Assembly (NCBI GenBank): GCA_933822405.4
Contig: CAKOGP040000202.1
Location: forward strand, 1-64,000
Length of the DNA stretch: 64,000 nt
Direction of reading: 5' to 3'
DNA from: Cylindrotheca closterium
Lineage: Eukaryota; Bacillariophyta; Bacillariophyceae; Bacillariales; Bacillariaceae
The notes beneath the pieces were generated by a model, which saw nothing but the letters and a program-made list of their open reading frames with translations, was not told the origin of the DNA and ran no database searches. Each line of letters starts with the position of its first letter. The stretch's first letter is position 1. Shown one piece after another: positions 10,519 through 22,196 of the stretch. The translations under genes and the position numbers were made by a program.

Positions 10519-13500
10519 ATGTTTTTATTCAAGAACAATCAGGCCAACGAGCAGGAACAAATATTTCCCATCACCGAAAGCATAGAGGTAAGGCCATGGC
10601 AAAGTTTTTGAGCTCGTAATGAACAACAAGACAATGATGCACGGCTCACCTGCATTATTCTCCATCTATTTCGCCCAATTTTGTGGTCGGTGATGATTGT
10701 TACTTCCCACGCAGCAGGCAATGAGAGAAAGCCGAGACTGCAACACCATCGAAGTCCCTATAAGACAAGCCCCCCTCACTCCTATGGATGCACTCCTCAA
10801 AGACTCTTCCAAGACTATGGCGGATGGGTCCCATAATGGTTCCTCTGTCGACCGAACGATGGAGACAACAATGTTGTCACTTGATGGCAGCGTTGACGGG
10901 GTATCCGATATAGAACCCAATACTCCCGACATGTCACCTGGTAGCGAAATCAAGAAAGTTTTGTCGTATGCCTCCAATGGAATCAGTAATAGTAGTGGTA
11001 TTAGTAATACCCACATTCAAACTCGACAAACAAGACCTGGCAATAAGAACAGTGCCCTGGAACGGGTCCGAAGGGAGCGGGCGGCAATGGAAAAGAGACT
11101 TGCGGAACGACTCAAGAGCTTGGCGGCTGCGGATGCAAGAAGCCAGGATGGTACCTATTATGCAGATGAAAGTCTCACCGTGGCGACGGACTCGCAAAGT
11201 GTCCAGTTTCACGAGCAAATGAAGGTCCTCGAAGCCAATTACAGCAAGGATAAGGACCGCTTCGAGAAGGAAACCGAGTTGCTTGCGAGGAAGTGTGATA
11301 GTCAAAGAGTGGAGCTGGATCGTATTGCGGAAGAGCACATGGCTGCCATTGTCGATGAGTATGAGAAAAAGCAAAAGCTGATCGATGCCATGGAACAAAT
11401 GCAGTCGCAGCATCATCAATCACTTTCGCAAGCGCAGCACGAAAAGCAAGTCTTGACTGGACAGATTATGGCGCAACAGCATAGAATTGAACAACTCGAA
11501 AAGCAACAAGTCGAGGACATGGACATGATGATTGAGCAAGAGAAGGTTCTGGAAGCGGAGAAGGCTGCGCTCGAAATTCGTGCGGAGCAATTGCGTCAAG
11601 GCCTGGGAGACAATGGGGATGCTGCTTCCAAGCTCTTTGAGTTGCAAGAGAAATTACAAGTGAAGGAATTGGAGTACAAGAAGGCTTTGAAGGACGAACA
11701 TGCGGCGATCGAAAAGCGAGAAGAAGAAATGAGTCGTACACTCGCCGCCAAGGGGAAACTCATGTCGGAATGTTTCAATTTGAAAAAGACCTTGCGAGAG
11801 AAGGAGGCGGAATTCAAGGCAGCCCTAGAAACCGAACATGCCGCTACTCTAAAGCGCGAAGAAGAAATGAGCCGTACCTTGGAGGCAAAGGGAAAACTTT
11901 CTTCCGCCCTCTTCAACCTCAAGCAGTCCTCGAAGAAACGAGAAGCTACTATTAGGAGTGCCTTAAAATGGGAGCAAGCAGCTTTGGCGAAACGAGAAGA
12001 AGAAATGAGTCGCACTTTGGAGGCAAAAGGGAAACTCTCATCTGAGCTCTTCAGTGCCAGGCAAGCTTTGCTCCAACGGGAGGCAGAGCTCCAAAAGGAA
12101 CTCAGAAAAGAACAGGCATCAGTGGCCAAGCGAGAAGAAGAGATGAGTCGAACGCTTGCAGCCAAGGGAAAACTCATGTCCGACCTCTTTAATTTGAAAC
12201 AGAAATATGCCAAAATGGAAGCCGAATACAAGCAGGCATTGGAGACTGAACGAGCAGCCACCGCCAAGCGTGAAGAGGAAATGAGTCGCACACTAGAGGC
12301 CAAGGGGAAACTCATGTCCAAGGTGTTCAACCTTGAGAAGAATCTTCGGGCGAAGGACGAAGAAATAAAGGAGGCCGTTGCCGAGGAAGCTGCAAAGCGC
12401 GAGAAGCGCGAGGAAGAAATGAGTGCCGCTCTGGTTGCCAAAGGGAAGCTTTCTTCAGAACTCTTCAACTTGAAGCAGTCCTCCCAGAAAAAGGAAGCTG
12501 AACTGATGAAGGAATTGATGATTAAAAAGACTGCTCTCGAAAAGAGAGAAGAAGAAATGAGTCGCACACTTGCTGCCAAGGGAAAGCTGATGTCCGAAGT
12601 CTTCAATCTCCGGCAGTCGTCCTCCAAGGAAGTGGAAGCAGCCAAATTGGCCCGAGCCACCATTGCAAAGCGTGAAGAAGAAATGAGTCGCACTCTCGAA
12701 GCAAAGGGGAAACTATCTTCCAAGCTCTGGCATTTGCAACAAGCCATGAGTAAGATGGAAGAAGAGCATGAGGATTCGTTGTATGACGAGAGACAGAAAG
12801 TCGCTTCCTTGACAAAGCAGCTTGAGGAAGGGAAGACAAGCCATGCAGACCAGGTCAGTAAATTCGAGAACGAAGTCGACGAGCTCAAGAGACTCCTTTT
12901 CGAGCACAAAGAGAAAATTAAGGAGCTTGAAGCCGAATACAAAGTAATTGCAATGGTCCACCGAGAACGTATTCGTCATCTGGAAACGGAGATTGTCGAG
13001 CTCCGTGAACACCACAGTAGCCAACTGCTTCGCATTCAACGCGAAAATGAACTGCTGAAACAAGAGCTGCTTGACTTAGATGGGGAGGTCGGGAAAGATA
13101 TCATCGAGAATGCCAGGGAGCGTGTTGCCGAGCTGAAATCTATCGAGGATGCGGGGTATAATGACAATCTTCACGCAAAGGAGGAAGAGTTTAGCTCCTT
13201 ATTACAGCAACTGGACGACTTGAAAACGGCTCACAAAAGTGAAATCACCTCTCTGGAAAAATTGCACAAGGACAACTTTGCCGAGACTCTCGAGAAACAG
13301 AAGTCTCTTTTGGAGGAATTCAAAAATCTTGAAGACGAACGAAATGATCTTAGGAGGGGGTGCAAGATGCAACAAGATAAAATTACACAGCTTCAGCAAC
13401 AGCAACAAGATTCTACTCCGTCTCAGCAATCTAGCTCAGTGACAGAACAGCTCAATGCGACAAATCTCATCCAAGAGCGAATGCTGATGGCAGAGCAAGC

Positions 13501-14056
13501 CCAAACCCAAAGGCTGTCCGCGCAGCTAAATGAAGCTGAAAAGATCCACAAAGCGAAAGCGCGAGCTGCACAGGCTGAGAGCGAGTCTCTTGCACAACAA
13601 CTGTCTGACATCAACGATCGAGTGAAAGAGCTCAACAAAATTCTAGCGGAGAAAGGTGCAGCTGTCGATCAATTGCGCCAGGATCATGACACTGCAATTT
13701 CCAAGAAAACAGCGGAAAACGACAAGTTGTCTGCCAAATTGAAGTCTCTGACTGAACAATCTTGCGAATTGAGTTTCTCAAGGCAGCGAATGGTGGAGGA
13801 AAAGGAGGACCTCGAGACTAAGATTCTGTCACTAGAAGGCGAAGTTCGAGCCACAAAATTTTTGAACGAGATGTTTGTAGGACAAAGGGAAAGGGTAGAG
13901 ACCAGTTTGAAAAAGCTGCAGGATGAATTTGATGCTTCTCAGGCTGAGAAACAAAAGCTTGCGGAGGAGAATGACGATTTGCAGGTGCAGGTAAAGGCTC
14001 TCCAAGACGCGCTTCGAGCTCAAAAAAATGGAATCGGTTGGAATGGGGCTTTGTAG
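10519..14056 (+). CDS. Long coiled-coil protein with 46-residue repeats
   Basis: A two-exon model is proposed: exon 1 is 10519-10587 (ATG, 23 codons beginning M-F-L-F-K-N-N) and exon 2 is 10715-14056, separated by a 127-nt intron with donor GTAAGG and acceptor CGCAG. The phase is 0 and the frame joins cleanly, giving about 1,136 residues. If the intron is not used, the first in-frame ATG of the main frame is 10721 (1,111 residues). The N-terminal ~110 residues are Ser/Thr-rich; the rest is almost wholly predicted coiled coil (Glu/Lys/Leu/Gln-rich, almost no Pro or Gly). Its core (11714 to about 12800) contains eight tandem units of about 46 residues, each opening with K-R-E-E-E-M-S-R-T-L-x-A-K-G-K-L. 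No motor, membrane span or targeting signal is seen. A scaffold, golgin-like or cytoskeletal role is possible but only inferred. Confidence 0.8.
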
Positions 14057-14340
14057 CCAGGTACACGTGTACAGCGCATACGCGGAATGGATTGAGTCTG
14101 GGTCCGGGTTGCTTTAAATGAGGACTCTCCAGAAAAATGAAGGACAGATGGGCTAACAGATTTGGTTCACAGAGTATCCATCATTGACTGGGAATATTTA
14201 TAAACTAGAAAAGGGAAATTGTACAAAGTGCGATATCTTGTATTCTCTCGATGATATTGTGAGGCAGAAAGGTTGAAATCTTCCTTGTGTGGCAGCCAAA
14301 GATCCTAGTTTGACGGTTATATCCCACCGTTTCGGTTGCT
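14057..14340. other. Convergent 3' region
   Basis: This is the short space between the stop of the coiled-coil gene (plus) and the stop of the next gene (minus). It should hold both 3'UTRs. No canonical AATAAA is obvious; AT-rich stretches such as atatttataaac at 14193-14204 are candidates for 3'-end signals. Confidence 0.4.
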
Positions 14341-16968
14341 TCATTTTCGGCGACTAGCCGATTCGGAACCTCGTCTTCCTCGTCTAGAAGACTTTTGCTT
14401 TTTGGTTCCACCTTGTGTAGTTGCCGCTCGCCGCTTTGGAGCAAATGATGTACCAAAGACTGATTGAAGCTTCTTCAGCTCGGCCACTTTCTCGTCGTAA
14501 GCTTTTTTGACTCCATCCCAATAGCCTTTTGTTTTTGTCACCACAACTTGCGAGTCACTTCCACTTCCCGATGCTGTTGCACTAACATGGAAATGAGGAA
14601 GCCCCAATTTGCGAGCATCGAAACCAGATAAGCGAGAAAAATCTGCTGCCCAGTTGCGAGCGGATCCGATATCGCTAAAGCCAGTGAAGGATTGGATTTC
14701 ATTTGGACCTTGCAGGAAAGTATCGACCGCTTGACTTTGGCTCATGGTCCAGCGTGGTGACTGCGGCTGGCACCAGGTGAAAATTGGTGCCCCATCACGC
14801 GTTTCACTGAGGAGCTCTTGAGCTCGCACTTTGGCCAATTGAACTACATATTTGTTAGCACTCGCGTCGGGCACCAATGTCATTACATGTTTCAAAGTTG
14901 GGCCAACAAAGGTTGGTATGGTCACAACAATATTAACAATTCGTTTGAATATAGCTGGTTCATCAATGAATGGCTCAGTCAACTGCCCAATGTACTTCCT
15001 CGACGATGCCCGCACAATAGAATCCAAGTGTTCAATGAAACTCGCAAAAATCGCTTCTTTGGCTGGCACCACAAAGTCGTTGAGTCCACTGCTTTCCAAC
15101 AAACGAAGGACGGCTGACAGATGTTTCAATTCCGCAACAACGTTTGGGTGTTGCAATTTTAGAAGCATGTTCAAGCGTTTCCGTTTCAATGAGTGTTTCG
15201 ATGGTTCTTTCGATGATTTTTTCGATGATTGTTTCGATGGTTGTTTTGGCGGTGGCTCAAATTTGCTTACACGGCGAAGCATAGTGAAAAAGGATTGCTT
15301 GAGAGTCTCCGACGAAGAAGCTTTCAAGACCTCGATAATCCCAACCGCATCATCATTTATTGGTATTCGCCTCTTGATGCAATCCAATACGCGAATGATC
15401 AGAGAGTCATCTTTGGACCTGGCAATAGCACGAATAGCTTTGCCTGTAGGTGATTCATAACGCGTTTCCTCGAAAAGGGAAACCAATTGCTTGGCATATG
15501 CTTGAATATCGGATTGTATGGTAGCCGCTTCCAAAGAAGACTCCAGGAATGATCTTCCAGCTTGTTTCATAACCTCGGGATTTTTTGCAAGTGGCCAAAA
15601 CACCACAACGCCCTTCCAATACTCCAATGTAGGATCAGCATTCCCGTCGCAGTTTTCGTAGTTTTTATTGTCGGGGGTTTCGTCAAACACATCATCCGGA
15701 TAGTCGACAACCAAATGTTTGTTTATATTGAACGGCAAATTAAAATGGTCCAACATTGTATCGTTGGGGCCAATCCAGTGAACGGCAGAAATATGAGTGC
15801 GGAATTCTTCACCATCAGACTCGTCATCCCAATTGGTATTGTCGTAGCTTGAATAGCGCTGGCCGTCCACACTCTTTTCGAGGAGCATCAAGTAAGCCAC
15901 AAAGAGTTTGTTGCCATTCTCGTCCACTGCGTCCCTCAATAGCGACACAGTATCTAGATCCCTTCCTTTCAAATTGTAAAAATGAAGATTCGTCTTGGTG
16001 TACTTGCCTTTCAATGAGTAGCCTTGGACCGGATCCCATGAGTCCTTCGTGGGCATTCGTTGCACCAATCTCTGTAACGCTTGACTGGTGGAACCAACAG
16101 TCTGGGCCGATGGAAATGGGAGATCACTGCTCCAACTAGTGTCCTGCAGTATCAAATTGTATACGAGGCATAATCGATATCCGCTAGTCACGGGCGACAG
16201 TTCATACTCGCAGTCCGAAAAAAAGGCTGTAACAAAGAATCCATCGTCACTCTTGGCACCACTTCGATCATATTTGAGTTCGCCACCATTGAGACAGATT
16301 TGTAGGCAACCGCCTGTGTATTTGGAAGGCAACTGAATCACCATGGTGGCAAATGTACCAGCTTCCGTTTCGGTGCCACGATTGTGCTTACTGTAAAAGT
16401 AACCACCACCTGCTTCATATAGTAGCATCTTGTGAAGATTCGCCTTGACATCGCACTTCTGGTCCTCCTGAAGTCCCAAGTCATCAACACATTTCATTGT
16501 GATTTGTTTTAGTTTGGTAGTCCACTCACGGTTGGAATCTAAAAATTGGACTCGGTTGGCATCCACTGGCCAAGCGTTTCGGATCTTCTTGCCAAAATAC
16601 TCTCTTTTCGTGGCAGTGGATTTTTTCAAGGCAAGTGCTTGAGATTTCGATAGCGGAAAGGACAATCGACTGTCTCCTTCCGGCATGCCTTTCACAATAA
16701 TCTTGGGATGAAGTCCAGGCATTTGAACTTCACGGCTAGTAGATACTTCGCCCTCGGAGTAGTTAGAGTCGAGGAGGGATTCAATTTGTTGCGCCCAGTT
16801 CCAAGCATTCATTGGCTCTTCCTCCGCGCTTATTGTCGTCCCACGAGAAGTTCTCGGGGTTACTGCACGAATTCTACTTTGGGAAGCAGAGTGTGCGGAG
16901 ACGGACTTCATTGTCGTATTGTTATTATTTATATACTTGGTAGCAGATGATGGCTTATTCGCATTCAT
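14341..16968 (-). CDS. 2OG-Fe(II) oxygenase-like protein with altered metal site
   Basis: An 875-residue single-exon protein with ATG at 16968. Residues about 170-275 match the prolyl-4-hydroxylase-like double-stranded beta-helix fold: L-L-Y-E-A-G-G, then H195, the strand F-A-T-M-V-I-Q-L-P-S, G-G-C-L-Q-I, S-D-C-E-Y, and S-G-Y-R-L-C-L-V-Y-N-L. In active relatives the metal ligands are HxD and a distal His, with an Arg binding 2-oxoglutarate. Here H195 and R265 are present, but the Asp position reads Gly (H-N-R-G-T-E, with one extra residue) and the distal His is Tyr255. Catalysis by the standard mechanism is therefore doubtful. The long C-terminal part (about 280-800) has no motif I recognise, with a Lys/Ser-rich insert near 600. 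The final 40 residues are very basic (KKQKSSRRGRRG), suggesting nuclear targeting. A decayed tandem paralogue lies at 17.6-20.5 kb. Confidence 0.8.
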   Translation of the reverse strand: MNANKPSSATKYINNNNTTMKSVSAHSASQSRIRAVTPRTSRGTTISAEEEPMNAWNWAQQIESLLDSNYSEGEVSTSREVQMPGLHPKIIVKGMPEGDSRLSFPLSKSQALALKKSTATKREYFGKKIRNAWPVDANRVQFLDSNREWTTKLKQITMKCVDDLGLQEDQKCDVKANLHKMLLYEAGGGYFYSKHNRGTETEAGTFATMVIQLPSKYTGGCLQICLNGGELKYDRSGAKSDDGFFVTAFFSDCEYELSPVTSGYRLCLVYNLILQDTSWSSDLPFPSAQTVGSTSQALQRLVQRMPTKDSWDPVQGYSLKGKYTKTNLHFYNLKGRDLDTVSLLRDAVDENGNKLFVAYLMLLEKSVDGQRYSSYDNTNWDDESDGEEFRTHISAVHWIGPNDTMLDHFNLPFNINKHLVVDYPDDVFDETPDNKNYENCDGNADPTLEYWKGVVVFWPLAKNPEVMKQAGRSFLESSLEAATIQSDIQAYAKQLVSLFEETRYESPTGKAIRAIARSKDDSLIIRVLDCIKRRIPINDDAVGIIEVLKASSSETLKQSFFTMLRRVSKFEPPPKQPSKQSSKKSSKEPSKHSLKRKRLNMLLKLQHPNVVAELKHLSAVLRLLESSGLNDFVVPAKEAIFASFIEHLDSIVRASSRKYIGQLTEPFIDEPAIFKRIVNIVVTIPTFVGPTLKHVMTLVPDASANKYVVQLAKVRAQELLSETRDGAPIFTWCQPQSPRWTMSQSQAVDTFLQGPNEIQSFTGFSDIGSARNWAADFSRLSGFDARKLGLPHFHVSATASGSGSDSQVVVTKTKGYWDGVKKAYDEKVAELKKLQSVFGTSFAPKRRAATTQGGTKKQKSSRRGRRGSESASRRK

Positions 16969-17599
16969 TCATTTAAAATTTTATCGTCCCTATTGTCATT
17001 GATTTGGATTCTAGATGATTCATTCGAGTGGGTCGAAGATATGTCGTAGGCCTAAATAAATATTTTTTTAAAAAATTGTACGACCAGTACACGGCTCAGA
17101 TGGTATCTTCGTACTGCTATTGTATTGTAGCAGGGTAAGTTATTTACACAGAGCGATTGCAGATGCAACGAGATGACACAAGCGTGCTGTGCTGCACTGC
17201 CCTCACAATGGCAACACATACAACAACGTCGTTGTTGCGGCAAAGGGTTCCAAGCCAGGCTTGCATTGAAATATTGATGGCCAGCCACCAGCCATTGCGG
17301 GAAAATAATCGGTTTTGATATTTTGAATAGCGCCCCCTGCAAACTTCAATGAATGGGGTACAGCACCGATCTGGTATTGTGTGAATGTAGATGAGCGATT
17401 ACAAATCGAATCAAAACAAGAATATATATATCGTGGAACACTTCATTTGGACGTCCGGGTTTTTCTACAGTTTTATCATCTCGACACGTAGCAGGTGATC
17501 CGAGACGCTGGGAGATAAAAAGGTGATGTTCTTTGCAACACCTTTATGTTTCTCATTCGTGCCGTGTGTAGGGTAGATTTAGGTGCCCTGGTTATGCCT
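16969..17599. other. Intergenic region between the oxygenase-like gene and its relic
   Basis: Presumed promoter of the minus-strand gene that starts at 16968. AT-rich runs (aaatatttttttaaaaaattg at 17057-17077) are present. I see no additional gene; the open frame at 17052-17342 has no recognisable content. Confidence 0.4.
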
Positions 17600-20517
17600 T
17601 TTCTAGTTCAAAGCACTATTGGATCAGTCAAATTCCCAGCAAACTTTTTGGTTGATTCCTTTTCCGCGACGACCTGCCTCGGAACTTCTTCCAACTCAAT
17701 CACAGGTCCAGCAGACTTTGGCTTCTTGGTTACATCTCGTACATTTGCCGCTGTGCGCTTTGGTGCAACTGATACACCGACTACTGATCCAAGCTTCTTC
17801 AGCTATGCCATTTTTTCGTCATACGCTTTCATACTGGCATTCCAATGGCCCTTTGTTTTTGTCACCACAACCTGCGAGTCACGACCTCTTCCTGAGGCTC
17901 TGTTGCACTGGCGTGGAAACCGTAGAATTTTGAAGCCCAGTCACGAGCTTGTCTGATATCGTTAAAGCCAATGAAGGTTTGGGTTTTATTTGGACCTTGC
18001 AGGAAGGTATTCATAGCTTGACATTGGCTATTGGTCCAACGACGTGACTGTGCCTGGCACTAAGTGAAATGGGGTTCCCCATCACGCGTCGCACTGACGA
18101 GTTGTTGAGCTCGCACTTTGGCTAATTGGACTATATATTCGTTGCAAGTCGCGTCTGGTACCAATGTCATCACATGTTTCAAAGTTGGGCCAACAAAGGT
18201 TGGTACGGTCACAACAATATCCACTATTTGTTTGAATAGGGCTAGTTCATCAATGAATTGCCCAGTCAGCTGCCCAATGTTGTTGCTCGATGATGCTCGC
18301 ACAGTGGAATCCAAGTGTTCAATGACACTCGCGAAAATCGCTTCTTTGGCTCGCGCCGCATAGTCCTTGAGTCCACGACGGGATTGCAATAAACGAACAA
18401 AGGCTGATCCATGTTTCAATTCCTCAGCGGCAAGTTTCTGCTTCGACGGCTGTTCCATGTTGCTCACACGACAAAGCATTGTGAAAAAAGATTGCTTGAG
18501 ACACTCCGAGGAACAAACTTGCAACGCCTCGACAATTGCAAGCGCAACATCATCTCTTGGGATTTGCGGCTGAACACGATCTAATAGTCGAATGATCAAA
18601 GCATCATCTTTGGATCTGGCAATTGCACGGATAGCTTTGCCCGTAAGTCGTTCACTTCGCTTTTCCTCCAGCAGGGACACCAGTTGCTTGGCATGTGCTT
18701 GAACATCCGATTCAACTGTAGAAGCTTCCAAGTAGGACTCAAGGAATGATCTTCCAGCTCGTTTTGCAATCTCCAACTGTTTCGTCCGTGGCCAAAATAC
18801 TGCAGCACTCTTCCTATACCAATACTCCAACGTAGGGCCAGCATTTCCAGTGTAAGCTTCGTATTCTTCATCGTCGGGGTCTTCTTCAAAGACACCATCC
18901 TCAGGATCGTCTACCAACAGATTCTCTTCTTCGTCGAACGGTAGAGTAAATTGACTCAACTTGGTATCATCGGGACCAATCCAGTGATCGGCAGAAACAG
19001 ACGAATCCACAACTTCCTGCATTGTGTAGGGTCCATCATCCTCATCGTAACCATATCCGCGGTACCCACATTCAGCGTCACAAAACTCATGCTTTTCGAG
19101 AAGCAGCAAACAAACCACAAACAGTTTGTTCCCATGCTCGTCGATTGCGTTCCTCAATAGAGAAGCTATTTCGAGGTCTCTTCCCTTCAAATTGCGAAAA
19201 TGAAGATTCTTCTTGGTGTACTTGTGGTCCAACAAATACCCTTGGACTGGGTCCAAATTCTATGGAGCTCTTGATTGGTGGAAACCACATTCTGGGCGGA
19301 AGGCAAGGATTCACTTATTCTGGTGGAAAGCACCAAATTGTACACGAGACATAGTCGATATCCACTGGTCACTGGCAATAATTCATGTTCGCAGTCCGCA
19401 AAAAATGCTGTTGCAAAGAATCCATTGTCACTCTTGGCACCACTCCAATCATACTGGCGTTTGGCACCATTGTGATGAATTTGTAGACAACCGCCAGTGT
19501 GTTTGGATGGTAATTGGATCACCATTGTGGCAAACATACCAGGCTCCTTTTCAGTGCCACGGTGCTTGGAAAAGTGACCACCTGGTTCATACAGTAGCAT
19601 TTTGTATAAATTTGCCTTGACGTTGCTCAGTTGATAGTCATTTAGTCCTAAATCGTCTACGCATTGAATTGCGATTTCCTGTAGTTTGGTAGTCCACTCT
19701 TTGGAATCTAGAAAGTGGACTCGGCTGGCATCCACTTGCCAAGCTTTCGGACATTTTCATCCAAGACGGTGTCTCGACCCTTGCCAAACGGTGCTTTTTC
19801 CGTGGCAGTGGATTCAATCAAGGCACATGCCTGAGATTTTAATAATGGAAAGGCCAATCGACTGTATCCTTGCTTCTGGCATGCGTCATCTACGACAATC
19901 TTGGGATAAAGTCCAGGCATTTGGATTTCACGGCCAGTGGAGACTTCACCCTTGGAGTAGGTAGAGTCGAGGAGAGATTTTATTTCGTCCAGCCATTCCC
20001 CCGACTCCATTGGCTCTTCTTCGTCCTCTTCCTCTTTTGGTTGCATTGCTTGAGGTTCTGCCTTGACTTGCTGATCCGCGATCATATTGCAATTACGCTC
20101 GATAGCATTTGGCGCGATAGTTGGCAATTATTTCTCAATATTTGTGCCATCCTGTTTGATTTGAGATTCAGTCTTGACATGCTGATTCGAAACTCTCTGC
20201 TGGCAACTTCCTGCTTCTGCAGGATGCGTTTCATTGTCAATATTTTCACCAGTATTCGTTTCGTCCATCTTTATAGCGGTCTCGTCTTTATCTTCAGTCG
20301 CATTTGCATTCGCACTGTCTTGTTTCACCGGGATGTTACTAGTCGAGTCATTGCCATTCGCTGCATTCGCAGCATTTAGCATTGTGTCACTGATGAGGTT
20401 TGTGGAAATAATAGCATTGGACTGGCAACGTAGAGGATCCCTTCTAGCCGGAGAAGCACAGGCACCCGTAGATATTGTACAACTTGAGGAAGAAGAGTGT
20501 ACGGAGTCGGGCTTCAT
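17600..20517 (-). pseudogene. Decayed paralogue of the 2OG oxygenase-like gene
   Basis: This segment aligns along its length with the protein at 14341-16968 but carries several disabling changes. There is an in-frame TAA at 20128-20130; a one-base frameshift near 19745 (around the A-W-x-V-D-A motif); a deletion with frameshift near 19255 that removes about nine codons before D-P-V-Q-G; a Trp-to-stop change (TAG) at 18060; and further breaks beyond it, after which the C-terminal part (V-V-V-T-K-T-K-G, later A-P-K-R-T-A-A) is still recognisable down to about 17600. An intact-looking N-terminal frame starts with ATG at 20517. The oxygenase core retains H-R-G-T-E at 19550-19564 and a distal D-C-E-H-E, so the second metal His survives here while the Asp is Gly. 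Separate transcripts of the open pieces cannot be excluded, but a single full protein is not possible. Confidence 0.85.
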
Positions 20518-20666
20518 TGTTGTATTACGTTTGATAGCTGATTGGGCAGGCGATTGAGTAAGTGTCGTCGCTATTATTTGTTCCTTATTTTATACATTCA
20601 CACAGAAGTCTGGATTTTATGGGTTCGAATGGATCGAAAATATTCCGCCCTATTTTTCTTTCATTT

Positions 20667-20784
20667 CGTACACGTTTAATCCATATTTACAGTAGGAGTC
20701 ATTTTGCACTTAACACTGTGACATAATATGGGATTTTACATTTTGTTTGCAGACGGGAATTCATACGTAGCTAAAGTACCATGC
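20667..20784 (+). repeat. Left terminal inverted repeat
   Basis: About 118 bp that match the reverse complement of 21870-21987 with only a handful of mismatches, for example gtcattttgcacttaaca and agacgggaattcatacgtag in both arms. The outermost bases may be CACGTTTAATCC immediately after a TA dinucleotide (20669-20670). Confidence 0.9.
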
Positions 20785-21983
20785 TCTACGGATGGTATTT
20801 CTGCCAGTTTTTTGCCCGAGTATGCCCGGTCTAGCATCCTCGCGCGATGGCGCGAAATACATGGTTGACATCTAAAAGTTTTGGCGTAATCCAAAACTTC
20901 GATATTTGAAACCCACAAAAGATTTTTGTGATCCACTGCCTGAATCGACGATGGAAACTCCCATCTGACGTGTAGTAACAACATCTGTACTTGTAGTCTT
21001 CTTGCGACTTGTTTACGAAAAATATCGGACACTTTCTCTGGAAGATCGAGTTACATTCCCATCCACTGTAATCTTGTAGTTGAGTCAGTCTCAACAAAGC
21101 GAGGGAAGACATCATCTCGAATCTCCAGATTCATGATCTTTGATGATAATGAGAGAAATGCGTTTTGTCACTCCAATGTTTGATCGTCGAGTCGCATTTC
21201 CACTACCTACTCACTCGCATATACTGCATGATGTGATTGTTGTGTCCGAATATCTGAAATACTGCGGGGTGTGATGAAATGCGGCATGGTGTGATTGTTG
21301 TGTTAATGACATCTTTATGATTGAAAGATGTTGGGTGTCCACTATGCAACTACAAATAATTTGAAACACTATAAGCAAGCGATCTATAATAACTATTAGT
21401 GGGCATATTGTTGGGTGCTTCCACTATATTCCGACCTGCTGTAGTGATGGACACTTCATGCATAGATTCTTTGACCGAAGAACCATCACAGCAGAAGTGT
21501 ACATCCACGGATTTATTGAACTCGACCCACACCCCATCTTTCAAGAGTACATGCTAGGGCAGTCCTAACACAGCTGGTCTGGGCTAGGCGCCAAACTATC
21601 ATTAGCGGGTTTTTATGGCTTGCTCAAGCTTTGGTCGTCCGACTTGTGTTGGGACACACAGTTTTAAACTCCTCGCTCCTGAGCCTAGCTAGTTGACTGG
21701 AGGAGTGGACTGCTTATGATCCGAGGATACGAAATGGAGATGTCAAGCAAGCATAACATGGAGATTGCAAACGGAAACGATGACAACGCACAACATTGAT
21801 TGTATGCCAATAAGCTGCACGATGATGTCAAGGAATTGCCATTTTGTGGGTGAGAATCCTACTCGTAGCGCTTAGTACTTAAGCTACGTATGAATTCCCG
21901 TCTGCAAAGAAAATGTAAAATTCCAAATTATGTCACAGTGTTAAGTGCAAAATGACTCCAACTGTAAATATGGATTAAACGTG
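20671..21983. mobile_element. Non-autonomous DNA transposon-like element with long TIRs
   Basis: A 1.3-kb segment is bounded by near-perfect ~118-bp inverted repeats. Trimming both arms to CACG...CGTG leaves TA on each side (20669-20670 and 21984-21985), compatible with a TA target-site duplication as made by Tc1/mariner-type elements, although two bases are weak evidence. The interior has no transposase I can recognise. The minus-strand frames at 20831-21115 and 21350-21544 are short and unfamiliar. A partial internal direct repeat is seen around 21225-21305 (atggtgtgattgttgtg and gatgtgattgttgtg). It lies between the oxygenase-like pseudogene and a BspA-type relic, in a decay-prone stretch. 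It is probably a deleted (non-autonomous) copy. Confidence 0.7.
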
Positions 21984-21987
21984 TACG
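21870..21987 (-). repeat. Right terminal inverted repeat
   Basis: Inverted partner of 20667-20784. Immediately outside it, 21990-22040 holds alternating gtacacgtgtacacgtg palindromic DNA that is not part of the match. Confidence 0.9.
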
Positions 21988-22196
21988 CAGCTTGTACACG
22001 TGTACACGTGTACTATTTTTACACGTGTACGCGTAGACATCATTTTCAAATTGAATTTCTTGTTTGCTTCTAAACCAATCAAATGAACAAGTGTTCCATT
22101 GGTTGCAGAGAAATCACAAAGCGGTCAGAAAAATCTGGAACTCATCAAACGGAATTGCTGAGGATGTTGACAATGGCAATTAAATCTATCTGATTC

